Assembly (NCBI GenBank): GCA_022447335.1
Contig: JAKVCF010000115.1
Span: 1-7,402 of the forward strand
Direction of reading: 5' to 3'
Source: Planctomycetota bacterium
GTDB taxonomy: Bacteria; Planctomycetota; UBA1135
Length of the DNA: 7,402 bases
Part shown: piece after piece, positions 1-6,032 of the stretch
Numbering within the stretch: the stretch's first letter is position 1
How the letters are laid out: the number at the start of each line of letters is the position of its first letter
Program-made: the position numbers and the translations under genes
The notes under the pieces: generated by a model
What the model saw: only the letters and a program-made list of their open reading frames with translations
Told to the model about the DNA's origin: nothing
Database searches by the model: none

Positions 1-1
1 T

Positions 2-121
2 TGGCTCCAAAATCCCGGTCCTGCAAAAAAAGCTGGGAGCGCGGGGCGCTCTGCTCTTGACGCGCAGCGCGGTGCCACCGACACAACTTTCAACGCCCTC
101 GCTCAAGCCGGCTTGTTCTAG
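2..121 (+). CDS. C-terminal end of an upstream gene (5' partial, unidentified)
   Basis: A reading frame open from the left edge runs 39 codons to a TAG at 119-121, eight bases before the metK start. Its translation ends in TTFNALAQAGLF and is rich in Ala, Gly, Lys and Arg, like a flexible C-terminal tail. I do not recognise the family and cannot give a function. The close spacing to metK suggests co-transcription. A second frame (starting at base 3) is also open, to about 182, but it would overlap metK by some 50 bases, so it is less likely. With only 120 bases visible, the region could also be non-coding. Confidence 0.35.
   Translation, partial: WLQNPGPAKKAGSAGRSALDAQRGATDTTFNALAQAGLF
25..51. 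repeat. A7 tract followed by a perfect 6-bp inverted repeat
   Basis: Seven adenines (25-31) are followed, after five bases, by GAGCGC-GGG-GCGCTC (37-51), a perfect 6-bp stem with a 3-base loop. Read on the minus strand this is a GC hairpin followed by seven T, the shape of a Rho-independent terminator. Read on the + strand it is a homopolymer upstream of a stem, the shape of a slippery frameshift site. No minus-strand gene is seen that would need the terminator. The role is undecided. Confidence 0.35.
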
Positions 122-129
122 CCCCCCTT

Positions 130-1350
130 ATGGAACACAAACTATTCACCTCCGAGTCCGTCTCGATGGGTCACCCCGATAAGGTGGCTGACCAGGTCAG
201 CGACGCGATTCTCGATGCCTGCCTGCGCGAAGCTCCCAACTCCCGCGTTGCCTGCGAAACCTTTCTTACTACCGGCACGGTAGTCGTCGGCGGAGAAATT
301 CGCACCGAAACTTACGTTGACGTGCAACGAGAAGTGCGTCAAGTTCTGCGTGAAATCGGCTACACCCGAGCTGGAATGGGTTTCGAGGCGGATGGTTGCG
401 GTGTCCATGTGCTGATTCACGAGCAGTCGAGCGACATTGCGCAAGGCGTCGACGCAGCCTCTGATGGTGGTGGAGCGCAGGGGACCGGCGCAGGGGACCA
501 GGGCATGATGTTTGGATACGCTTGCCGCGAAACGGATGAACTGATGCCAGCTCCGATTCACTGGGCGCACCGCCTCGTCGAGCGTCAAGCCGAGTTGCGC
601 CAGAGTAATGAACTGGATTGGCTACGCCCCGATGCCAAGTCTCAGGTTACTTTCCAGTACGACGGGGAAAAGCCGATTGCAATCTCGACTGTCGTACTTT
701 CAACTCAGACCGAAGACATGTCGATCGATGTCATTCGTAATGAAGTCGAAGAGAAGATCATCCGTTCAGTGCTCCCAGCTGAGTATCTGAATAAAGAAAC
801 TCAGATCCACATAAACCCGACAGGAAAATTTGTTATCGGCGGCCCGCACGGCGATGCCGGCCTCACCGGCCGCAAGATCATTGTCGACACTTACGGCGGA
901 TACGCTCGGCACGGTGGCGGCGCCTTCTCTGGCAAAGATGCCACTAAAGTTGATCGCTCGGCGGCCTATGCTTCGCGCTGGCTCGCAAAAAACGTGGTCG
1001 CTGCAGGGTGGGCAGATCGATGCGAAGTGCAGCTAGCCTATGCCATTGGCGTGGCTCATCCAGTTTCGATCCGGGTTGACACTTTCGGCACCGGCAGGGC
1101 GCTTAGCGACGAGCAAATCGTGGCACACCTGCGCAACTTGCAGACTTTCAAAGGCCATAATCCACTGACTCCTGACTGGATTATCGGCCGCCTGGGCCTA
1201 TCCATTCCTACAGGCTTCAAGAATGACGATGGGTGGACCTATCGCCAGACTGCTTGCCATGGCCATTTCGGCCGCTCCGCCTTTCCTTGGGAAGGCCTCG
1301 ACCTCGTCGAAGAGCTGCAGAGTCTGCGCTCGGTCGGCGCACACGCCTGA
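130..1350 (+). CDS. metK: S-adenosylmethionine synthetase (methionine adenosyltransferase)
   Basis: This cytoplasmic enzyme makes S-adenosylmethionine from methionine and ATP, releasing phosphate and pyrophosphate. The 406-residue product, slightly longer than the usual ~385-400, carries all the family signatures. These are GHPDK (residues 14-18), GAGDQGMM (120-127), GGPHGDAGLTGRK (237-249, catalytic loop) and the phosphate-binding GGGAFSGKD (262-270), followed by TKVDRSAA. The C-terminus has the family's HGHFGR-FPWE ending. Position 13 is Met where E. coli has Glu (SVSMGHPDK). An Asp/Gly-rich stretch (about 110-119) just before GAGDQG is a little longer than in E. coli. ATG at 130 fits the family N-terminus (LFTSESVS). 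No Shine-Dalgarno sequence is visible upstream, so translation may be coupled to the preceding reading frame. ahcY begins 12 bases after the stop, so the two are probably co-transcribed. Confidence 0.98.
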   Translation: MEHKLFTSESVSMGHPDKVADQVSDAILDACLREAPNSRVACETFLTTGTVVVGGEIRTETYVDVQREVRQVLREIGYTRAGMGFEADGCGVHVLIHEQSSDIAQGVDAASDGGGAQGTGAGDQGMMFGYACRETDELMPAPIHWAHRLVERQAELRQSNELDWLRPDAKSQVTFQYDGEKPIAISTVVLSTQTEDMSIDVIRNEVEEKIIRSVLPAEYLNKETQIHINPTGKFVIGGPHGDAGLTGRKIIVDTYGGYARHGGGAFSGKDATKVDRSAAYASRWLAKNVVAAGWADRCEVQLAYAIGVAHPVSIRVDTFGTGRALSDEQIVAHLRNLQTFKGHNPLTPDWIIGRLGLSIPTGFKNDDGWTYRQTACHGHFGRSAFPWEGLDLVEELQSLRSVGAHA

Positions 1351-1362
1351 TTCTCACGCACG

Positions 1363-2634
1363 ATGACTACCGCAACCGAAACGAACTACAAAGTCGCTGA
1401 CCTCTCTTTGGCCGCTGAGGGCCGCCTGCTCATTGATTGGGCGGAAAGCCGCATGCCAGTGCTTATGAAGCTGCGCAAGAAGTTCGAGAAGACAAAACCG
1501 CTCGCTGGCCAGCGCATCACTGGCTGCCTGCACGTCACCAAAGAGACCGCCGTTCTGATCCGCACGTTGAAGGCTGCGGGGGCTGAGGTCGCCTGGAGTG
1601 GCTGCAACCCACTCTCTACACACGACGCCGTAGCGGCAGCGCTAGCCGAAGAGGGCATCGGGATCTACGCTTGGTACGGCCAGAATACTGAGGAGTTTTA
1701 TTGGTCGATCGACCGAACCCTGGATCAGAAGCCAACTTTGACTCTCGACGACGGTGCTGACTTAATATTTAGGGTACACAACACTCACCCGGAGCTCTTC
1801 GAGGGCATCATCGGCGGCTCGGAAGAGACTACTACTGGTGTCCACCGACTGCGCGCCATGGCCGACGACGGCAAGCTTGAGTACCCGGTCATCGCTGTGA
1901 ACGACGCCGAAACCAAGTGGGACTTTGACAACGTCTACGGCACCGGCCAATCAACTCTGGACGGGATCTTGCGCGCCACCTCGGTATTGCTTGCTGGCAA
2001 GAACTTAGTCGTCGCCGGGTACGGGCATTGCGGCAAAGGGTGCGCCATGCGCGCAAAGGGCATGGGAGCAAATGTGATTGCCACTGAAGTCAAGCCAACT
2101 GCGGCCCTGAAAGCCACTCTCGAGGGCGTCCGAGTGCTTGCCATGGACGAAGCTGCCAAGGAAGGCGACGTCTTCATTACTGCGACCGGAATGAAAGATG
2201 TCCTTGTCAAGCGTCACTTCGATTCAATGAAAGATGGCGCTGTGGTCTGTAACACAGGGCACTACGACTGCGAGATCAACATCGAAGATCTCAAAAGCCT
2301 CACGGTATCCACCCGTGAGATGCGTGATAACTGCGTTGAGTACACCCTGAATGATGGTCGCCGGATCTACGTTCTAGCGGACGGTCGGCTAGTCAACCTC
2401 GCAGCCGCCGAAGGTCATCCTTCGGAGGTTATGGACATGAGCTTTGCTAATCAGTTCCAGGCAATGATGATGCTCGCCGAGAAGGGGGTCGAGCTCGGGA
2501 AAGGTGTCCATGAGCTCCCGGAAGAGCTTGACCAGCAAATCGCGGGCATCAAGCTCGAGTCAATGGGCATCCAAATCGACGAGCTCACCGCTGAACAGAT
2601 CTCGTACGCTACTGATTACAGCCAAGGCACCTAA
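1363..2634 (+). CDS. ahcY: Adenosylhomocysteinase (S-adenosyl-L-homocysteine hydrolase)
   Basis: This NAD-dependent cytoplasmic enzyme splits S-adenosylhomocysteine into adenosine and homocysteine, relieving product inhibition of methyltransferases. The 423-residue length is the short form, lacking the ~40-residue insertion of many proteobacterial enzymes. Residues matching the known active site are His57 (LHVTKET), Asp130 (DDGADL), Glu155 (EETTTG) and Lys185, Asp189 and Asn190 (NDAETKWDFDN). The NAD-binding Rossmann motif is GYGHCGKG (219-226). CNTGHYDCEI and the AAAEGHPSEVMDMSFANQ block follow. The C-terminus ends in YSQGT rather than the Lys-Pro-x-x-Tyr-Arg-Tyr ending of animal enzymes. 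ATG at 1363 matches the family N-terminus (YKVADLSLA); no Shine-Dalgarno sequence is evident in the 12-base gap after metK. The pairing with metK makes a methyl-cycle cassette. The next gene starts 6 bases after the TAA. Confidence 0.98.
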   Translation: MTTATETNYKVADLSLAAEGRLLIDWAESRMPVLMKLRKKFEKTKPLAGQRITGCLHVTKETAVLIRTLKAAGAEVAWSGCNPLSTHDAVAAALAEEGIGIYAWYGQNTEEFYWSIDRTLDQKPTLTLDDGADLIFRVHNTHPELFEGIIGGSEETTTGVHRLRAMADDGKLEYPVIAVNDAETKWDFDNVYGTGQSTLDGILRATSVLLAGKNLVVAGYGHCGKGCAMRAKGMGANVIATEVKPTAALKATLEGVRVLAMDEAAKEGDVFITATGMKDVLVKRHFDSMKDGAVVCNTGHYDCEINIEDLKSLTVSTREMRDNCVEYTLNDGRRIYVLADGRLVNLAAAEGHPSEVMDMSFANQFQAMMMLAEKGVELGKGVHELPEELDQQIAGIKLESMGIQIDELTAEQISYATDYSQGT

Positions 2635-2640
2635 ACCCCG

Positions 2641-3336
2641 ATGAAGGTCTCCACTCGTCACGCTCTTCACCCCGCAACGCACGCGCTGCGAGCGGGCTTC
2701 ACACTTCTGGAAATGATGGTCGTGATCGGCATCATTGGCTTGTTGGCCGCATTCCTTGTACCGAACATCATGGATGCGATGGGGCAAGCGAGTGTGACAG
2801 CGGAAAAGGCCAACATGCGCGAGCTCGCCACTTGGCTACAGATGTACAAAAACAGCAACAAGCAGAGTTGGCCTACGGGCACAGGGCAGAAGTTCATTCT
2901 GCAGCTCTGGAAGGACGGCACAGTCGAGCGGTCCGAAAAGAACTCGAAGCGCTTCTTCTCGGCGGGCGAGAACTCGACGGAGTACCTTGCCACATTAGGG
3001 ATGGATCCCAATGAGACTAATGTTCTCGAATATCTCAGCGACTGGGACGCCGTTCAGCCCGGGCACATCAACTACGCGGCATTCGACCCACAGGGAGATC
3101 GCTCGTTACGCCGCAAATTGAACAACGCCCCATCAACTGTGACAATTGTGGCTAACGCCACCTTTGCTCACCGTAACTCAATTGTGTACATGACTGCGGA
3201 TGGTGAGGTGCACGAACTAAACATCCAGAATCTGCTGGATGAAGGGGTTATTACGCAGGAGGACATTGACATGGGCTATGTTCCCGTCGGGGCGGGATCA
3301 CCCATTCCCGAACTGCAGACAGTCACCAACGACTAA
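2641..3336 (+). CDS. Prepilin-type N-terminal cleavage/methylation protein (pseudopilin-like)
   Basis: The 231-residue protein carries a class III signal. A basic leader ends RAG, and prepilin peptidase should cut between Gly19 and Phe20. The mature end FTLLE has the invariant Glu5 (Glu24 of the precursor) and a hydrophobic helix (about 25-45, VVIGIIGLLAAFLVPNI). Such proteins sit in the inner membrane and assemble into type II secretion pseudopili or type IV pilus-like fibres. The C-terminal domain shows no GspG-type features I can assign. It contains INYAAF (143-148) and H-x(3)-I-V-Y-M-T-A-D-G-E-V (177-190), recalling the 'NYA ... ADG-V' tails of large pseudopilins in Planctomycetota and Verrucomicrobiota. 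The exact substrate or system is unknown. ATG at 2641 gives a normal leader length; no Shine-Dalgarno sequence is seen. It is the last gene before a terminator-like hairpin, apparently in one unit with metK-ahcY, and no secretion genes adjoin it. Confidence 0.87.
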   Translation: MKVSTRHALHPATHALRAGFTLLEMMVVIGIIGLLAAFLVPNIMDAMGQASVTAEKANMRELATWLQMYKNSNKQSWPTGTGQKFILQLWKDGTVERSEKNSKRFFSAGENSTEYLATLGMDPNETNVLEYLSDWDAVQPGHINYAAFDPQGDRSLRRKLNNAPSTVTIVANATFAHRNSIVYMTADGEVHELNIQNLLDEGVITQEDIDMGYVPVGAGSPIPELQTVTND

Positions 3337-3354
3337 TCTCAATCCATTCGCTTT

Positions 3355-3380
3355 GCCGGCCGTCCCTCGGGGCGGCCGGT
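3355..3380 (+). terminator. Probable Rho-independent terminator after the pseudopilin gene
   Basis: CCGGCCG (3356-3362) pairs perfectly with CGGCCGG (3373-3379). The stem extends inward through T3363-G3372 and two C-G pairs to a CTCG tetraloop, and outward by a G-T pair, giving about 11 pairs. It is followed by TCTTCGTTT, an imperfect T-rich tail. It starts 18 bases after the pseudopilin stop and before miaB. Only the + strand side has T-rich sequence after the stem, so it should terminate the metK-ahcY-pseudopilin transcript. Confidence 0.72.
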
Positions 3381-3406
3381 CTTCGTTTGGACCATCGTCG
3401 GGTATC

Positions 3407-3424
3407 ATGATCGACCGGAGATGA
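3407..3424 (+). other. Five-codon reading frame (MIDRR) overlapping the miaB start
   Basis: ATG at 3407 opens a five-codon frame whose TGA (3422-3424) overlaps the miaB ATG (3421-3423) in an ATGA junction. It could be a minimal leader that delivers ribosomes to miaB by re-initiation. No good Shine-Dalgarno sequence precedes it, and such short frames arise easily by chance, so this is speculative. Confidence 0.2.
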
Positions 3425-4863
3425 GCACTACCATTCCGCAAATTCGCAGTGATGCGCGCAGTTTCCAACTGCGCGTCTTCGGCTGCCAGATGAACTTCTA
3501 CGACGGCGAGCTGATGCGCGCATCGTTGATGGCGCGAGGCTACACCGAGGTAGCGAGCTCAGATCAAGCTGATGTAGTGCTCTTCCACACCTGCTCGGTT
3601 CGAGAAGGAGCTGAAGAGAGGGTGCACGGCCTGCTCGGTGAGCTGCGGCGCGCCAAGCGCGAGCGCCCCGATCTGGTCATCGGTGTCATTGGCTGCATGG
3701 CCGACCGCGAAGGTCGCGAGCTCTTCGACCGTGAACCGCATGTGGACATTGTCTGCGGCTCCCGCCATTTTCCTCAGCTCGACAGCTTCATCGACCGGGT
3801 CATGGGTGGTGAAGAGCGGGTCTGCGAGCTTGGTGAGGCTCATTCGGCTGTTGATTTACCGGTACGTGACCTATCCGGGCGACCCGCGCACTGGTCGGCG
3901 CACGTGGCTGTAATGCGCGGATGCGATTTGAACTGTACGTATTGCATTGTGCCAAGCGTACGTGGTCGTGTCGAAAGCCGTCCTCTGGTCGAAATCGTTG
4001 ACGAGGTCAAGCGCTTAGTCGATCAAGGTGTCACCGAGGTACACCTGCTCGGCCAAACGGTTGACAGCTACGGCCGCGACCTTCCCTCAGGTGAGCGCCC
4101 GAGTCTCGCTCGCCTTCTCGATGAGTTGGCCGCTATCGATGATCTAATGCGACTCCGCATGATCACACTGCATCCAAGCTATATCGACGCCGATCTGGCC
4201 AATGCAATGGCGCGATCGCCACAGTTTATGCGCTTTCTCCCAGTCCCCTTGCAAGCCGGAAGCGATCGGGTGCTGAAATTGATGAAGCGTGGCTACAACA
4301 CTTCGCTCTACCGCAAGCGCATAGATCTACTGCGAGACCGCATGCCAGACCTCGAGCTGATATCTGACTGGATTGTGGGATTCCCCGGGGAGACCTCTGA
4401 AGACTATCTCGAGAGCGAGCGCATGCTGTGCGAGATAGGTTTTCTCCAAAGTTATGTCTTTCAGTACTCGCCACGTCCGGGAACGCGTGCCTACGAGATT
4501 CAAGACAATGTGCCGGCCGAAATTAAGAAAGAGCGCAACAACCGACTGCTGGCCCTGCAGCGGAAAGTTGCCTACGCAAAATCTCCGGGCCTCGTCGGGC
4601 AGACCACGTCCACGATGCTTGAGCAAGGGGCCAAGCGTCACGGGGGGCACTGGTCCGGCCGCACCACTACCGGTCACCCCGTCGTGGTGCCGGATCAGCC
4701 CGGCTACGATGCGGGGATGCAGCTCGCGATTGAACTGGTTGAGCACGATGGCCGTAGCCTGATTGGTAAGGCGCTGGGCGAGCCGCGTCGAGGCCAACCA
4801 CATACCCGCATTGCGCCTCCTGAGACAGTCGTGCCCGAAGCCCCGACGGGGTTCACGGTGTGA
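3421..4863 (+). CDS. miaB: tRNA-2-methylthio-N6-dimethylallyladenosine synthase
   Basis: MiaB is a radical-SAM methylthiotransferase that turns i6A into ms2i6A at position 37 of tRNAs reading UNN codons, which stabilises codon pairing. The 480-residue protein has the three family domains. The N-terminal methylthiotransferase domain (about 15-130) has the auxiliary cluster cysteines Cys22 (FGCQMN), Cys58 (TCSVRE) and Cys92 (GCMADR). The radical-SAM core has CDLNCTYC (Cys168, Cys172, Cys175) followed by IVP-x(2)-RGR. A TRAM RNA-binding domain lies at about 391-452. The GCQMN and TCSVRE forms favour MiaB over RimO or MtaB. An unrelated-looking Pro/Thr-rich tail follows the TRAM domain. ATG at 3421 is the only sensible start before GCQMN. 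The GGAG at 3417-3420 abuts it with no spacer, so it is unlikely to act as a normal ribosome binding site. The TGA overlaps the ribD start by four bases (GTGA), so the two genes are probably co-translated. Confidence 0.96.
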   Translation: MSTTIPQIRSDARSFQLRVFGCQMNFYDGELMRASLMARGYTEVASSDQADVVLFHTCSVREGAEERVHGLLGELRRAKRERPDLVIGVIGCMADREGRELFDREPHVDIVCGSRHFPQLDSFIDRVMGGEERVCELGEAHSAVDLPVRDLSGRPAHWSAHVAVMRGCDLNCTYCIVPSVRGRVESRPLVEIVDEVKRLVDQGVTEVHLLGQTVDSYGRDLPSGERPSLARLLDELAAIDDLMRLRMITLHPSYIDADLANAMARSPQFMRFLPVPLQAGSDRVLKLMKRGYNTSLYRKRIDLLRDRMPDLELISDWIVGFPGETSEDYLESERMLCEIGFLQSYVFQYSPRPGTRAYEIQDNVPAEIKKERNNRLLALQRKVAYAKSPGLVGQTTSTMLEQGAKRHGGHWSGRTTTGHPVVVPDQPGYDAGMQLAIELVEHDGRSLIGKALGEPRRGQPHTRIAPPETVVPEAPTGFTV

Positions 4864-5765
4864 GCGACCGATCTCAGCACTTGCTCGATAAAGCCTGGTT
4901 TGAGGCCGCGAAAGCGGACTGGCTGTTCACTGCGCCCAATCCCCGCGTGGGAGCGCTCGCCTTATCGGGTGGACATATCGTTGGCTATGGGCACCATTCG
5001 TTCTATGGTGGCCCGCACGCCGAAGAAGCTGCACTTAAGGATGCTGGTGCATGGGATGAAAAACATGACCGTGCGGTGCCCGGGATTGTCGACGCAATGG
5101 TCGTTACTCTCGAACCTTGCTCGACATCCGGCAAGAAGCGGCCTCCGTGCACGCAGGCCCTGATCGACGCCAAGGTCAGCCACGTCTTGTGTGGCGCTAG
5201 CGACCCAGACCCACGGCACCGTGGGATCGGCCTGCGGCTGCTTGAAGGGGCGGGCATTGTTGTCGAGCGATTGGACGAGAGTGAGGCCGCACAACGCTTC
5301 GCCGAACAGAACCAGGCTTTCCTGCGCGGCTTGGCGCATCCCGAGCGCCCTTGGGTGCTGCTCAAGTGGGCATCGAGCCTGGATGGGAAGCTTGCAGTCG
5401 ACAATGGCAATAGTCAGTGGATCACCGGCCCCGAGTCGCGCGCCGAAGTCCATGTCCTTCGCAGCTGCTCCGACGCAGTTGCCGCAGGAGCCGGCACTCT
5501 GCGCAGCGACAACCCTAGCCTCGACGCGCGGCCCGAAGAGGGGCCGCCAGCTTTGCGCGGGACTCCGGCTAAGCGGCAACCTAGGCGAATACTGATTGGT
5601 GGGGGCCAAGACGTTGTCGAGAACGCGCGGATTTTTGCAAGTGATTCTCCTCGCGTATGGGTCTTACCTGAGGGGGTCCCCGTGAGCTTCGCGGTCTCCG
5701 CACAGGGCGATGCCGTACTGCGGGCACCTACGAAATTATCCCGACTTGATCTGGCCTGGACATAG
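4860..5765 (+). CDS. ribD: RibD, diaminohydroxyphosphoribosylaminopyrimidine deaminase / uracil reductase, up to the premature stop
   Basis: RibD performs two consecutive steps of riboflavin synthesis: deamination of the pyrimidine made from GTP, then NADPH-dependent reduction of its ribosyl group. The deaminase domain (about 1-145) has NPRVGA (27-32), the zinc and catalytic pair HAE (His53, Glu55), and the zinc cysteines Cys87 and Cys97 in EPCSTSGKKRPPC. That spacing is one residue longer than the common PC-x(8)-C arrangement. The reductase domain starts at RPWVLLKWASSLDGK (163-177) and SQWITGPESRAEVH (185-198), continuing through GAGTLRSDNP. It breaks off at a TAG codon (5763-5765, codon 302), about 90 residues short of family length. 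The following bases encode the rest of the domain in the same frame, so this entry and 5766-6032 are one gene of 391 codons. As written, the deaminase is complete but the reductase lacks its LVEGG segment and is probably inactive. The GTG start at 4860 overlaps the miaB stop by four bases. Confidence 0.93.
   Translation: MSDRSQHLLDKAWFEAAKADWLFTAPNPRVGALALSGGHIVGYGHHSFYGGPHAEEAALKDAGAWDEKHDRAVPGIVDAMVVTLEPCSTSGKKRPPCTQALIDAKVSHVLCGASDPDPRHRGIGLRLLEGAGIVVERLDESEAAQRFAEQNQAFLRGLAHPERPWVLLKWASSLDGKLAVDNGNSQWITGPESRAEVHVLRSCSDAVAAGAGTLRSDNPSLDARPEEGPPALRGTPAKRQPRRILIGGGQDVVENARIFASDSPRVWVLPEGVPVSFAVSAQGDAVLRAPTKLSRLDLAWT
5763..5765 (+). other. In-frame amber codon interrupting ribD
   Basis: TAG at codon 302 sits between LDLAWT and RALREEFDIRRLLVEGG, with no frame change on either side. 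Against the remembered RibD pattern (L-x(2)-L about ten to thirteen residues before VEGG), the codon falls on a hydrophobic, usually Leu, position. TTG to TAG would therefore be a single-base change. This is the only stop in the 391-codon frame before the natural TGA. Confidence 0.85.
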
Positions 5766-6032
5766 AGAGCTTTGCGCGAGGAGTTCGACATTCGACGCCT
5801 GCTGGTGGAAGGAGGTGCGCGTCTACACGGTTCGCTGCTCGCTGCCGACTTGGTCGATGCGATCGTGCGCTATGAGGCCCCAATTCTCTTGGGAGGAAAG
5901 CGTTTTGCCTGCGATGCACCTTCATTCGAACATCCGCGGCAGGCGTGCCAATTGGGTCATCTGGAAGAAGCGCGGCATGGAGCTGATCTGCGCCGAGCTC
6001 TTCAAGTGATTGGACCGGAGGAGGCGAAGTGA
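5766..6032 (+). pseudogene. ribD: C-terminal part of the RibD reductase domain, after the premature stop
   Basis: These 88 sense codons lie in the same frame as the upstream ribD part and end at a TGA (6030-6032). They encode the conserved LLVEGGARLHGSLL (314 onward in joined numbering), then the LVDAIVRYEAPILLGGKRF block, all typical of the RibD C-terminal reductase domain that contributes to the NADPH/substrate site and dimer contacts. The family match continues without further lesions. The only nearby re-initiation codon is TTG at 5772, with no good Shine-Dalgarno sequence, so separate production as a functional polypeptide is doubtful. If the TAG is a sequencing error or is read through, this stretch is simply the end of a normal 390-residue RibD. 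The final bases also hold the ribosome binding site of the next gene. Confidence 0.85.
6017..6024 (+). promoter_or_regulatory. Strong Shine-Dalgarno sequence for the lipoprotein gene
   Basis: GGAGGAGG lies four to seven bases before GTG at 6029 and about sixteen bases before the alternative in-frame ATG at 6041. The spacing supports the GTG as the true start. It is the only strong, well-placed ribosome binding site seen in the window. Confidence 0.6.

Noticed and set aside
1..129. SAM or SAH riboswitch before metK
   Set aside because: Only one short hairpin is visible, with no multi-helix core or known SAM/SAH aptamer sequence. Most of the space appears to be the end of an upstream gene.
4327..4803. 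Minus-strand open frame (158 codons) opposite miaB
   Set aside because: It is antisense to the conserved radical-SAM and TRAM regions, with no family match I can see.
4839..4853. Small hairpin CCCC-GAC-GGGG just before the ribD start
   Set aside because: The stem is only 4 G-C pairs plus weak extensions, lies inside the miaB coding end, and has no T tail. It is probably chance.
4962..5609. Long minus-strand open frame (215 codons) opposite ribD
   Set aside because: It lies wholly antisense to a clearly conserved RibD domain and shows no recognisable motif. High G+C coding DNA often leaves such open antisense frames.
5763..5765. TAG used as a sense codon genome-wide
   Set aside because: No other complete gene in the window contains an internal TAG, and the upstream frame may itself end with TAG. 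One codon is not evidence for a changed genetic code.
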